Below, in pieces: positions 16,495-24,837 of a DNA stretch of 44,758 nt (position 1 is the stretch's first letter; the number at the start of each line of letters is the position of its first letter). Position numbers and translations under genes: made by a program. The notes beneath the pieces are model-generated. The model saw nothing but the letters and a program-made list of their open reading frames with translations, had not been told where the DNA came from and did no database searches. The DNA is from Marinilabiliales bacterium (GTDB taxonomy: Bacteria > Bacteroidota > Bacteroidia > Bacteroidales > F082): NCBI GenBank assembly GCA_002869365.1, contig PKTA01000050.1, forward strand, positions 1-44,758. Reading direction: 5' to 3'.

Positions 16495-16533
16495 AAAAAA
16501 ACAGGAGTTTCAGTAAAAATACTAAAACTCCTG
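16495..16533 (-). terminator. Intrinsic terminator downstream of amtB
   Basis: CAGGAGTTT (16502-16510) pairs with AAACTCCTG (16525-16533), with a 14-base loop, and is followed on the minus strand by seven T (16501-16495). It lies 70 bases after the amtB stop. The T-tract ends exactly where the ATG of the GNAT gene begins. Confidence 0.8.
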
Positions 16534-16603
16534 AAAATTTATTAAAATTATTGATTGAATTGCATAAATACCAAAAATGCAAAAAATCTATAAAAAATGT
16601 AAA

Positions 16604-17821
16604 TTATAAGGCTCCATCATCGTAGGCTCTTTCGCCATGCAGTGCTTCGTCAAGACCAAGATCTTCGTCACTATCTGACACTTTAACCTTAGTAATAAAG
16701 TTTATAACAATAAGCATCACATAAGTAAAAATAAATGCATATGCTGATGCTCCGGCAACGGCAACAACTTCTTTAAAGAAGAAAGATGAGTTACCTTCTA
16801 GCAAACCGGACTGTCCGTTAATTGAAGCGGAAGCAAAAACACCTAATAAAACGGTACCAAGCAATCCACCCATACCGTGAACACCCCATACATCAAGGGC
16901 GTCATCCCATTGCCAACGGTTTTTATAATGTACTGCGATATAGCAAACAGCACCTGCAGCTATTCCAATTATCATTGCAGCCCAGATAGGCACAAAACCA
17001 GCAGCTGGTGTTATTGTTGCCAATCCTGCAACTGCTCCGGTAAGTAGTCCAACAAACTTTGGTTTGCCTTCTCTAATCCATTCAATAATTAACCAGGTAA
17101 TTGCAGCAAAAGAAGCAGCAACATCTGTATTCAAAAATGCTGTAGTTGTAATTGCATCAACTTTTAACTCACTTCCTGCATTAAAACCATACCAACCAAA
17201 CCAAAGCAAACCTGTTCCAATTGCAACCAAAGGAATACTATTAGGAGGAGAAAGTCTGTCTTTTCTTCTTCCAACGTAAAATACTGAAGCCAATGCAGCA
17301 AAACCTGCTGTAGCATGAACAACTATACCTCCGGCAAAGTCAAGAACTCCCCACTCGGCGAGTAATCCACCACCCCATACCATATGTACGAATGGATAGT
17401 AAACAAATATCTGCCAGAAAATTAAAAATATTAAATACGCTTTAAAAGTTACCCTGTTAACAAATGCACCTGTAATAAGAGCAGGAGTAATAATTGCAAA
17501 CATCATTTGATATGCAATAAAAATATATTCAGGATACTGTCCATCAGCACCACTATATGGGGTGTCGAAAGGAATATTGTTTAAGAATGCATAATCGAAA
17601 TTACCGAAAATGCCACCTTCGCCTCCACTGAAGCATAGTGAATATCCAAAGGCTACCCACATAATTGTGGTAATTCCTAATGACACAAAAGTTTGCATCA
17701 TAATACCAAGGATATTTCTTTTTCCGGCTAATCCACCATAGAAAAATGCCAGACCCGGGGTCATAAGCATCACCAAACTGGTGCATAAAATCATAAATGT
17801 TGTTGTACCTGTATCGAACAT
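16604..17821 (-). CDS. amtB: Ammonium transporter
   Basis: Inner-membrane Amt/Rh channel with about eleven hydrophobic helices in 405 residues. The twin-histidine pore is present: His169 (GGIVVHATAGFAAL) and His315 (VWGVHGMGG), together with Asp161 in the substrate site and the VWGGG motif near residue 150. The C-terminal tail ends DEALHGERAYDDGAL, the conserved region that touches PII proteins, but no glnB/glnK gene is in the window. Start at 17821-17819. It follows the porin-like gene by 31 bases on the same strand, so the two are probably one operon. Confidence 0.97.
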   Translation of the reverse strand: MFDTGTTTFMILCTSLVMLMTPGLAFFYGGLAGKRNILGIMMQTFVSLGITTIMWVAFGYSLCFSGGEGGIFGNFDYAFLNNIPFDTPYSGADGQYPEYIFIAYQMMFAIITPALITGAFVNRVTFKAYLIFLIFWQIFVYYPFVHMVWGGGLLAEWGVLDFAGGIVVHATAGFAALASVFYVGRRKDRLSPPNSIPLVAIGTGLLWFGWYGFNAGSELKVDAITTTAFLNTDVAASFAAITWLIIEWIREGKPKFVGLLTGAVAGLATITPAAGFVPIWAAMIIGIAAGAVCYIAVHYKNRWQWDDALDVWGVHGMGGLLGTVLLGVFASASINGQSGLLEGNSSFFFKEVVAVAGASAYAFIFTYVMLIVINFITKVKVSDSDEDLGLDEALHGERAYDDGAL

Positions 17822-17852
17822 GATTTTTTATATTAAATTATTAATTTGGTTT

Positions 17853-18602
17853 TTATAATGAAATTCCCGCTACCAGATAAATTTTCTCTGCTTGTGGGTT
17901 TGTAATAAGAGAAACTGATACTGGCAGACTAAATTTATCGGTAATCTTTATGTCTTTACTTCCTGTGATACCAAGATTTACAACTCCAAATCCGTTACCA
18001 TAATACCCTGTTTCGCCTTTGTCGGTATCAGGATTAGTTAAGTTAAAGCCAATAAAGGCTGATAGGTTTTTGTATGTATACCCCAATTCGGCATAGGTTG
18101 AAAACTGAATATTTCCCTCTGTACCATCAGCTTTAATACGCTTTGCATCTGCTCCATAAAAATTGGTGGCTAAAAGTAATGTGAAAGGAATTTTTTCTGT
18201 TCCATCGAAAGAAATTGACCCTTCCAGAACATGACCTGTAGTATCTCCATAAAAGAAATAATTATTAGCCGGTGTTACTTCATTTGGAAAGAAGTAATCG
18301 GTAACTGTTATCGAAAACATGTCCTTAATGGAATACGACAAATAAAGATCTACTTCCTGAACACCGGGATTATTAGTGGTAAAAGCACCCCACGCTCCGA
18401 GAGTAAAACCCTTTAAAGAATAACTTACTCCTGGTTGAATACTTGGAGAAGCACCAAAATCGGTACCACGCCACACATACCTGCTCATCAAATCTACACT
18501 TAAACTTAAAGGCTTTTCAGCATTATCCTCTGCTGTTTGTGCCATAAGGCTGCCTCCTAAAAGGCAACTCAAAAAAACTGTTACAAATAATAATCTTCTC
18601 AT
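17853..18602 (-). CDS. TorF-like outer-membrane beta-barrel protein
   Basis: 249 residues: signal peptide 1-21 (SLMA|Q), then a long array of alternating strands with aromatic ends, for example LMSRYVWRGTDFG, GFTLGAWGAF, VDLYLSYSI, and a barrel-type C-terminal strand ending AGISL. The opening SVDLMSRYVWRG is like the TorF/porin family. Its position immediately before amtB suggests a pore for ammonium or small nitrogen compounds, which is inference; the family has no firm substrate. Likely co-transcribed with amtB from the promoter upstream. Confidence 0.8.
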   Translation of the reverse strand: MRRLLFVTVFLSCLLGGSLMAQTAEDNAEKPLSLSVDLMSRYVWRGTDFGASPSIQPGVSYSLKGFTLGAWGAFTTNNPGVQEVDLYLSYSIKDMFSITVTDYFFPNEVTPANNYFFYGDTTGHVLEGSISFDGTEKIPFTLLLATNFYGADAKRIKADGTEGNIQFSTYAELGYTYKNLSAFIGFNLTNPDTDKGETGYYGNGFGVVNLGITGSKDIKITDKFSLPVSVSLITNPQAEKIYLVAGISL

Positions 18603-18624
18603 ATACGTTGGTTTTAAAAGATTA

Positions 18625-18655
18625 CAAATTTGAGGAATAGGGTTGTTTTTGTCAA
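18625..18655 (-). promoter_or_regulatory. Promoter for the porin-amtB unit
   Basis: On the minus strand, TTG (18655-18653) is separated by 20 bases from CAAATTTG (18632-18625), a -7 box with one mismatch to TAnnTTTG. Spacing is that of the Bacteroidota -33/-7 promoter. The predicted transcript start is about 18621, 19 bases ahead of the ATG. Confidence 0.5.
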
Positions 18656-18674
18656 TTGGGGCAGTACGTAATTG

Positions 18675-18697
18675 TATCTAAGTGCTTCCCTTAGATA
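18675..18697. promoter_or_regulatory. Dyad operator candidate upstream of porin-amtB
   Basis: TATCTAAG (18675-18682) and CTTAGATA (18690-18697) are perfect inverted 8-mers with a seven-base spacer. The centre is about 65 bases upstream of the predicted transcript start, a typical activator position, and lies just downstream of the adjacent NarL-type regulator gene. There is no T-tract on either side, so a terminator is less likely. Confidence 0.45.
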
Positions 18698-18721
18698 AAA
18701 CAAAATTTGCGGAGTTTTAAT

Positions 18722-19381
18722 CTATATTTCTATAATATTATTTTTGATGGCAAATTTTACCAACTCCACCACATTATGAAGTTCCAGTTTCTTCATAATG
18801 TTGGTCTTATGGGTTTCTACTGTTCTGATACTTATATTTAATCTTTCAACAATATCGTTATTATTATAACCTTCAGCAACATATCTTAATATTTCTTTTT
18901 CTCTAAGTGTAAGATTATCAAGTTTTTCACTTGAACTTTTTGCATTCAGTTTGGCATTGTTTATATAACTTTTGAGAATAGTGTCGGAAATGGATTTACT
19001 AAAATATTCGTTTCCTTTATAAACTTCATTTATTGCTAAAATTAGTTCATAACGGGTTATATTTTTAGGAAGGTATCCTTTTATACCTGCTTTCAAAGCA
19101 TTAAATACAAAATCTTCCGATGTATACATCGAAAGCATTAAAATTTTTATTGAAGGAAACTCACGGGCAAGTATTTTAGCAATCTCTATGCCCGACATAG
19201 TTGGTAAAGAAATATCTAGAAGAATAATATCGGGCAAATCGGTTTTTAAAATTTCAAAAAGTTCGTAGGCATTCTCAGCTTCATTTACAATTTCAATGTC
19301 GATACTATTTGCTAAAAGCGACTTTATCCCATCTCGTACAATCTGATGATCTTCAACTAATATTATTTTAATTTGCGACAT
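18722..19381 (-). CDS. NarL/LuxR-family response regulator
   Basis: 219 residues. Receiver domain 1-120 with acid pair Glu10-Asp11 (ILVEDH), phospho-acceptor Asp56 (IILLDISLP) and the Lys of KGYLPKN. C-terminal LuxR helix-turn-helix about 155-215 (LTLREKEILRYVAEG, then SIRTVETHKTNIMKKL). It overlaps the upstream sensor kinase by 14 bases, so the pair are translationally linked. Its own target is unknown; the porin-amtB unit directly downstream is a candidate. Confidence 0.95.
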   Translation of the reverse strand: MSQIKIILVEDHQIVRDGIKSLLANSIDIEIVNEAENAYELFEILKTDLPDIILLDISLPTMSGIEIAKILAREFPSIKILMLSMYTSEDFVFNALKAGIKGYLPKNITRYELILAINEVYKGNEYFSKSISDTILKSYINNAKLNAKSSSEKLDNLTLREKEILRYVAEGYNNNDIVERLNISIRTVETHKTNIMKKLELHNVVELVKFAIKNNIIEI

Positions 19382-21173
19382 TTTCCTTGTTTTTTATTGG
19401 TATTGAGATATGTAATTCCGTCCCCTTTAATTTGGCAGTTTTTATACTCAACCTTCCTTTTAAAATTGTTACCCTATTATTAATATTGTTTAAGCCATTA
19501 GTATGCCTTTGTTTCTCAACTTTTTTTAAATCGAACCCCACTCCATCATCAATTACCTCTACAATTATATTAGTTTCAGATTTTATTAGATTAATATTCA
19601 ATTTATTTGCTTTCGAATGTTTTAGAACATTTGTAATTGCTTCTTGTATTATTCTAAATATATATATCTGCTCCTTTTCGGGAAGTAATATATTTTCCAC
19701 TTCATTTGTTAGTTCCACTATTATAGAAGTAGTTTCTGAAACATCATTTATCATATTTCTCAAAGCAGTTCTGAGGCCGAATTCCGATAAGGCAACAGGA
19801 GCCAAATTATGCGATATTCTCCTCGTTTCTTCTATGGTTTTATCAAATAATAATCCCATTTCTATTCCATTGGAATCCAACATCTTTTTATTATCATATG
19901 TGTTGAGGCAACTTTCATATTTCATCTTTAACCCAATTAATAATTGCCCCAAGCTATCGTGAAGTTCTCTGGAAAGTCGGTGTCTCTCATTCTCCTGCCC
20001 ATCTATGATAGCTCCAAGAGTTCTTCTTTTCTCTGCCTGTAATTCCAATGAACTTTCTTTAAGTTGTTTCGACATCTTATTAAATGTATCAGTAAGATCT
20101 CCTATTTCATCATTTGAGGAGTTCTTAATTTCCACATTATAATTACCTTCAATAATCTCATTTGCAGCACTATTTAATTTTTGGATGGGATAAGTAATTC
20201 TACGCGAAAACAAAAATGTTACCAGCAAAACAATTAGAAAAATAAATATTGAGAAAAAGAGAATCTGATTTCGGGCATTTACAATTGGGATTGTAGCCTC
20301 ATTATAATCTATTTCAATAATAATTACCCAATTGAGTTGAGGGATATTAACTTTTGCATAGGAACTTAATACCTTAACACCCCGATAATCATTAAGTACG
20401 GTTGTTCCCGACTCCCCTTTCATTGCATTTTTAACTGATTCGGTTTCTACTTTAGTACTAAAAATTGAGTTGGGAGAAAAACGAGATGTGCTGCGCATTA
20501 GGAAGTCGTTTCCAACAAGATAAGACTCACCTGATATACCAAAACCATTAATGTCGGATTTTTCCAGCATAATTAAATCAATGGCATCATATGAAATTTC
20601 GAAAACTATAAAACCAGTTTTTTCTCCTTTTTCATTAATAAGAGGGGAGCTTAAATAAATAAAATTATCAGAATCTTCATTTATATTTTCCGTTTGAAAA
20701 AAGAATACATCATCATTTAAAATACTGCCGGAAGTAAGTTTTTCATAGGATGGGAGTACATTATGTTTGTTTAAATCCGCTGACTTCAACTCATAAACTA
20801 AGTTGTTATTTCCTACAATATAAATATTATTAAATGGCTTTTTTTTAAGTTGGTCTACAAATAAGCTCGAAATAATAAGTTTTTGTTTTTTTTGTAAAGG
20901 GTTTTCTAATACTTTGATAGAATTCAATTCGCTAGAGATGCTTAAAACATCTTTCGACTGTTTTACAAGTTTTATCTCATCAACAGCATTTTCAAAAAAC
21001 CTTTCCAAGAGGTTTGCTTTAACCACCCTAATGGATGTTAATTGTTGAAATGTTCTATCGAGTATTGCGCTCTTGGCTCGGTAGAAAGTGAAATATGAGA
21101 CCAGCAAAATAATAACAATACTTATTGTAAATGAAGCAATTACTAACTTTTCCGTAAGAGTTGTTTTCCTCAT
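19368..21173 (-). CDS. Sensor histidine kinase, NarX-type HisKA_3
   Basis: 601 residues. Membrane segment 1 at about 11-31, a large extracytoplasmic sensor region (32-302, Cache-like in pattern, with SYLVGNDFLMRSTSRF), membrane segment 2 at about 303-323, HAMP linker (about 324-376), then the HisKA_3 dimerisation domain with the phospho-His405 in SRELHDSLGQLL, and HATPase_c with the N box (Asn515, EAITNVLKHS) and DDGVGF (542-547). The Cache assignment rests on layout and the SYLV-type motif only. It overlaps the regulator gene and precedes the porin-amtB pair. Confidence 0.93.
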   Translation of the reverse strand: MRKTTLTEKLVIASFTISIVIILLVSYFTFYRAKSAILDRTFQQLTSIRVVKANLLERFFENAVDEIKLVKQSKDVLSISSELNSIKVLENPLQKKQKLIISSLFVDQLKKKPFNNIYIVGNNNLVYELKSADLNKHNVLPSYEKLTSGSILNDDVFFFQTENINEDSDNFIYLSSPLINEKGEKTGFIVFEISYDAIDLIMLEKSDINGFGISGESYLVGNDFLMRSTSRFSPNSIFSTKVETESVKNAMKGESGTTVLNDYRGVKVLSSYAKVNIPQLNWVIIIEIDYNEATIPIVNARNQILFFSIFIFLIVLLVTFLFSRRITYPIQKLNSAANEIIEGNYNVEIKNSSNDEIGDLTDTFNKMSKQLKESSLELQAEKRRTLGAIIDGQENERHRLSRELHDSLGQLLIGLKMKYESCLNTYDNKKMLDSNGIEMGLLFDKTIEETRRISHNLAPVALSEFGLRTALRNMINDVSETTSIIVELTNEVENILLPEKEQIYIFRIIQEAITNVLKHSKANKLNINLIKSETNIIVEVIDDGVGFDLKKVEKQRHTNGLNNINNRVTILKGRLSIKTAKLKGTELHISIPIKNKENVAN

Positions 21174-21244
21174 TAAACAGTACGTTTAAAAATATCATCT
21201 ATAATGCTTAAAAATATTCAAAATACTCATATAAGCCAAAGTAT

Positions 21245-21790
21245 TTAATATGTATTGTATTTTATTACTTGATCCGGCTTTTTTCTTGTTTTCTTACGAT
21301 GTAAATAATCATCGGGCGTATAGCCCATAGCAATAAGCAACGGAATGTTTTTCTTTTCGGGTACTTTTAATAATTCCTTAACTTTTTTCTCGTCGAACCA
21401 TCCTAACATACAAGTTCCCAAGCCTTCTTCTGCTGCTTGCAGGCATATATGTTCAGCAGCAATACCTATATCGATGAGGGCATAATCCTTATCTTTTATC
21501 CTGCCACCAATTTCCGTTAAGAGTTTTTTCTTCTCTTGAACAATTGCAATGATAATATTTGCCTGAGGCACGAATTTATTAAATGATTTTAGGGGTCCGA
21601 AAGTATTTTGTGCTACTTCATTTTTAAGGTTTTCATCCTTAACAACTACGAATGTCCATGGTTGAGAATTACTTGCTGAAGGGGCCAAACGACCGACTTC
21701 TAAGCACTTTAATAGTTTTTCATCCTCAATTTTTCGGTCAGTAAATTTTCTGTCACTCTGACGTAATTCCACAAGTTTTATAAAATCCAT
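21245..21790 (-). CDS. Nitroreductase family FMN oxidoreductase
   Basis: 181-residue flavoprotein. RQSDRKF (residues 9-15) and SASNSQPWTFVVV are the FMN-contacting motifs; GLGTCMLGWFDEKKVKELL and the late LLIAMGYTPDD complete the family pattern. Substrates of such enzymes range from nitroaromatics to quinones and flavins, and the sequence does not decide. Same strand as the nucleoside phosphorylase, 22 bases after its stop, so co-transcription is possible. Confidence 0.9.
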   Translation of the reverse strand: MDFIKLVELRQSDRKFTDRKIEDEKLLKCLEVGRLAPSASNSQPWTFVVVKDENLKNEVAQNTFGPLKSFNKFVPQANIIIAIVQEKKKLLTEIGGRIKDKDYALIDIGIAAEHICLQAAEEGLGTCMLGWFDEKKVKELLKVPEKKNIPLLIAMGYTPDDYLHRKKTRKKPDQVIKYNTY

Positions 21791-21812
21791 TATTATTAGT
21801 TCTTATGATAGA

Positions 21813-22685
21813 TTAAATTTCTGATACTCTCTCAAGCATCATTTCGATTAATTTTTTCATTGAGGATTTATAATCTGGGCTAAACTCTCCGTTTATGCGG
21901 TTAGCAATTATATTACAAACAGTAAGTGCTTCATGTCCAAGCATAGCCGAAAGTGCATATAATGCAGAACATTCCATTTCAAAGTTTGTTACTTTATTAT
22001 TACCATATTTAAAGTTCTGTGCTCTGTCAATAATTGTATTGTCAGCAGTTTTTAATCGTAGTTCCCTTCCCTGCGGCGCATAAAACCCGGGAGCTGTAAG
22101 GGTGATTCCTTTTTGCAAGTCATGGCCAAGTTTCTCAAAAAGTAAATTTGATGACTTTACAGCATAGGGTTTAGGCAAATCTTTATCCCAGTCCATCTGA
22201 TTAATAAAACTAGAAGTCATCTCTCTTTCCATAATAAATGGCCCATCCTCATAAAAATATGCTAATCCATCAAGACCAAGGGCATATTCAGAAACCAAAA
22301 ATGAATCCACAACCGGAATATCTTCCTGCAAAGCACCGGAGGTTCCAATGCGAATTAAATTTAAAGATGTAATATTTTCTTTACACTCTTTGGTTTTAAA
22401 ATCAATATTAAAAAGTGCATCAATTTCATTCACCAATATCTCAATATTGTCGGTTCCCATACCTGTTGACAAAACTGAAAGGCGTTTTCCTTTAAAATAT
22501 CCTGTAAATGTATTTATTTCACGATTAGATGTTTGAAACTCTATCTCATCAAAATAACTTGCTATCATGCCTGCTCTGGCAGGATCACCAACTAAAAATA
22601 TTGTTTCGGCAATTTGACCGGGTTTTAAGTTTAGGTGATATACAGCACCTTTATCATTTAGAACTAACTGTGTTACTTTTTTCAT
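21813..22685 (-). CDS. Nucleoside phosphorylase, uridine phosphorylase-like
   Basis: Cleaves nucleosides with phosphate to free base and ribose-1-phosphate. 290 residues of the NP-I family: GDPAR (phosphate-binding, near residue 35), STGMGTDN, RIGTSGAL, and the substrate-binding NFEMECSALYALSAMLGHEA segment. The layout is closest to uridine phosphorylase rather than trimeric purine enzymes, but base specificity is inferred only. A -7 box lies 19 bases upstream. Confidence 0.88.
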   Translation of the reverse strand: MKKVTQLVLNDKGAVYHLNLKPGQIAETIFLVGDPARAGMIASYFDEIEFQTSNREINTFTGYFKGKRLSVLSTGMGTDNIEILVNEIDALFNIDFKTKECKENITSLNLIRIGTSGALQEDIPVVDSFLVSEYALGLDGLAYFYEDGPFIMEREMTSSFINQMDWDKDLPKPYAVKSSNLLFEKLGHDLQKGITLTAPGFYAPQGRELRLKTADNTIIDRAQNFKYGNNKVTNFEMECSALYALSAMLGHEALTVCNIIANRINGEFSPDYKSSMKKLIEMMLERVSEI

Positions 22686-22704
22686 GCTAATTTATTTATG
22701 TTTG

Positions 22705-22712
22705 CAAAAATA
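22705..22712 (-). promoter_or_regulatory. -7 box for the nucleoside phosphorylase
   Basis: Minus strand TATTTTTG (TAnnTTTG), 19 bases before the ATG. Confidence 0.5.
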
Positions 22713-22816
22713 GCAGAAATTGCATTAATGCCTTGAATTTAAAGGGATATTAAGGATTCTTAATAATCAGATATGAAAGTTTTATCAGATATTTGCAAAA
22801 AAATAAAATTACTTTA

Positions 22817-24058
22817 ATGAAGGCTGAAATAATTAGCATAGGCGATGAACTTTTAATTGGACAGGTTGTAAATACTAATGCATCATGGATGGCTGTAGAA
22901 CTAAATTTGGCCGGAATTAATGTTGTTCAGATTAGTTCCATTTCCGACGATGCAAATCACATAAAAAGTGCTATTAAAGAGGCCGGATCCAGAGCCGATA
23001 TAGTATTGATTACGGGTGGTTTAGGGCCTACAAAAGACGATATCACCAAAAAGGTTTTAATGGAGCATTTCAATTCCAAAACTATATTCCACGAGCCAAC
23101 TTACAATAATATATTAGAACTGTTTGGTAAACGAAATTATCCTCTGAGTGAAGTAAACCGATTGCAGGCAGAACTACCTGACAATTGTATTATACTCCCA
23201 AACAGAGTTGGCACAGCAGCAGGAATGTGGTTTGAAAAAGATGATAAAGTTATTGTTTCAATGCCGGGTGTTCCTTTTGAGATGAAAACGCTCATCACCG
23301 AGCAGGTTATTCCCAGATTAAAAATTAAATATAAAACACCTTTTATTTTTCATAAAACAATTATGACTACCGGAATTGGTGAATCGATGCTGGCAGAAAA
23401 AATTGAAAAATGGGAAACCAATTTACCTGCAAACATAAAACTGGCTTATTTGCCACAACCCGGAATTGTTAGACTAAGGCTTTCTGCGAGCGGGAATGAT
23501 GAAGATGCAATAAAGATGGAAATAGAGAGGCAATGTGAATTGATAAAACAATATGTCCCAAAGGCTATTTTTGGATTTAATGATATTAGTCTTGAAGAGG
23601 CATTAGCAGATATATTGAAAGATAAAAACCTAACAGTTTCCACCGCAGAAAGTTGTACTGGAGGATATATTGCCCATTTATTAACCAGCATTGCAGGTAG
23701 TTCTATATATTTTAAAGGTTCCATAGTTTCGTATTCCAATGAGGTTAAAATTGAGCAGTTATCTGTTGACAGTAACGACATAGAATTATTTGGGGCGGTG
23801 AGTAAAGAGGTTGTGGAACAAATGGCTGTTGGTGCAAGAGAAAAACTCCATACGGATTATGCAGTAGCCACATCAGGAATAGCTGGCCCAGATGGTGGTA
23901 CAGAAGAAAAACCAGTAGGCACTGTATGGATTGCTATCGCATCTGAAGAGGGAGTAAAATCGAAATTATTTCATTTTGGAGAACACAGAGGAAGAAATAT
24001 CAGACGATCTGCCTTAATGGCGATGAATATGTTAAGGCTTGAACTATTAGAAATATAA
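22817..24058 (+). CDS. cinA: CinA family protein (NMN deamidase / nicotinamide nucleotide salvage)
   Basis: 413 residues. N-terminal COG1058/MoCF-like domain (IISIGDELLIGQVVNTN, then TGGLGPTKDDITK) and C-terminal CinA domain (TVSTAESCTGGYIAHLLTSI, SNEVK, ATSGIAGPDGGTEEKPVGTVWIA). C-terminal domains of this family deamidate NMN; the N-terminal half can act as an ADP-ribose pyrophosphatase. I take the ATG at 22817, not the TTG at 22793, because the latter lies within the probable -7 region (GATATTTG at 22788-22795). Convergent with the outer-membrane protein gene, with a shared terminator. Confidence 0.95.
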   Translation: MKAEIISIGDELLIGQVVNTNASWMAVELNLAGINVVQISSISDDANHIKSAIKEAGSRADIVLITGGLGPTKDDITKKVLMEHFNSKTIFHEPTYNNILELFGKRNYPLSEVNRLQAELPDNCIILPNRVGTAAGMWFEKDDKVIVSMPGVPFEMKTLITEQVIPRLKIKYKTPFIFHKTIMTTGIGESMLAEKIEKWETNLPANIKLAYLPQPGIVRLRLSASGNDEDAIKMEIERQCELIKQYVPKAIFGFNDISLEEALADILKDKNLTVSTAESCTGGYIAHLLTSIAGSSIYFKGSIVSYSNEVKIEQLSVDSNDIELFGAVSKEVVEQMAVGAREKLHTDYAVATSGIAGPDGGTEEKPVGTVWIAIASEEGVKSKLFHFGEHRGRNIRRSALMAMNMLRLELLEI

Positions 24059-24084
24059 ACCTCAGGGTAACCAACATAAAAAAA

Positions 24085-24111
24085 AGCAGTCTCGCCTAAG
24101 GCAAGACTGCT
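24085..24111. terminator. Bidirectional terminator between cinA and the outer-membrane protein gene
   Basis: 12-base arms (24085-24096 and 24100-24111) with a three-base loop, flanked by an A-run on one side and a T-run on the other, so it can work in both directions. One position is a C-A mismatch on the plus strand but a G-U pair on the minus strand, so the stem is fully paired only for the minus-strand transcript. Confidence 0.88.
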
Positions 24112-24135
24112 TTTTATTTAATATATTTTTATTTA

Positions 24136-24804
24136 CTAGAATGGAGTTAATGTCAAACCTACCGAGAACGGCCTTAATTCAGGTCCTAAATTTCTGGTAA
24201 ATGCATCTGATATTTGGTAATAACTATACAAACTAATAAATTTATATCCTATTCTAAAAGTTGGTCCATAGGAGAAATTCTCAAGGTTTCTAATTTTCTT
24301 GGATTTAACTTTACGTCCAATTCTTGCATCATAGTCGTCACCATAATACTTTTCTTTCGAATCGATTAACCAACCTGCTTTAAAACCAACTGTAACCTTA
24401 ATCCCATTTTTAAATCTTAACTTAAATTCTACGGGTAAGTCGAGATAAACAAGGTTCATTTTACTTCGGCGATAAATTACTGAGTCAGGAATTGGGGAAA
24501 AGTTAATAGTATCAGCTTTAACATCATCAATACGCGAATTGCTGTACATATTATGATTTCTTATTCCAAGACCTATTGAAAATGAAGTCATTCCTTCTCC
24601 AAGTGGAAAATTAAGCATCCCAAAAACTGATGCTCCCTGATTAATTGTTCTGGTATCAACATTTGCAGGAACACCCGACCATATATCTGAATAGAAGTCT
24701 GCACCAATAGTAAACTTCTTCTTTACTGATTCGCTAAGACCTTGAGAGAAACTACTTTGCCCTATAAAAATGGCCACTAATAGTATTAAAACTGACTTCT
24801 TCAT
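24136..24804 (-). CDS. Outer-membrane beta-barrel protein, PorT-like
   Basis: 222 residues from the ATG at 24804: signal peptide (MKKSVLILLVAIFIG, cut near SFSQ), then alternating amphipathic strands with Tyr/Phe girdles, ending in VGLTLTPF, a barrel-type terminal Phe. It looks like the small PorT/OMP_b-brl families of Bacteroidota; specific role unknown. A TTG at 24822 would extend it by six codons but lies on the -7 box. It lies 33 bases after the thioredoxin-like gene and also has its own -7 box. Confidence 0.8.
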   Translation of the reverse strand: MKKSVLILLVAIFIGQSSFSQGLSESVKKKFTIGADFYSDIWSGVPANVDTRTINQGASVFGMLNFPLGEGMTSFSIGLGIRNHNMYSNSRIDDVKADTINFSPIPDSVIYRRSKMNLVYLDLPVEFKLRFKNGIKVTVGFKAGWLIDSKEKYYGDDYDARIGRKVKSKKIRNLENFSYGPTFRIGYKFISLYSYYQISDAFTRNLGPELRPFSVGLTLTPF

Positions 24805-24819
24805 ATTTTTAATTTTTTG

Positions 24820-24827
24820 CAAATATA
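24820..24827 (-). promoter_or_regulatory. -7 box for the outer-membrane protein gene
   Basis: Minus strand TATATTTG (TAnnTTTG), 15 bases before the ATG at 24804, which supports that start. Confidence 0.5.
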
Positions 24828-24837
24828 ATATTGCTAT

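Noticed and set aside
19387-19962. 191-codon open frame on the plus strand
   Set aside because: It lies wholly antisense to the kinase domain of a clear histidine kinase and its product is a low-quality hydrophobic string with no family motif.
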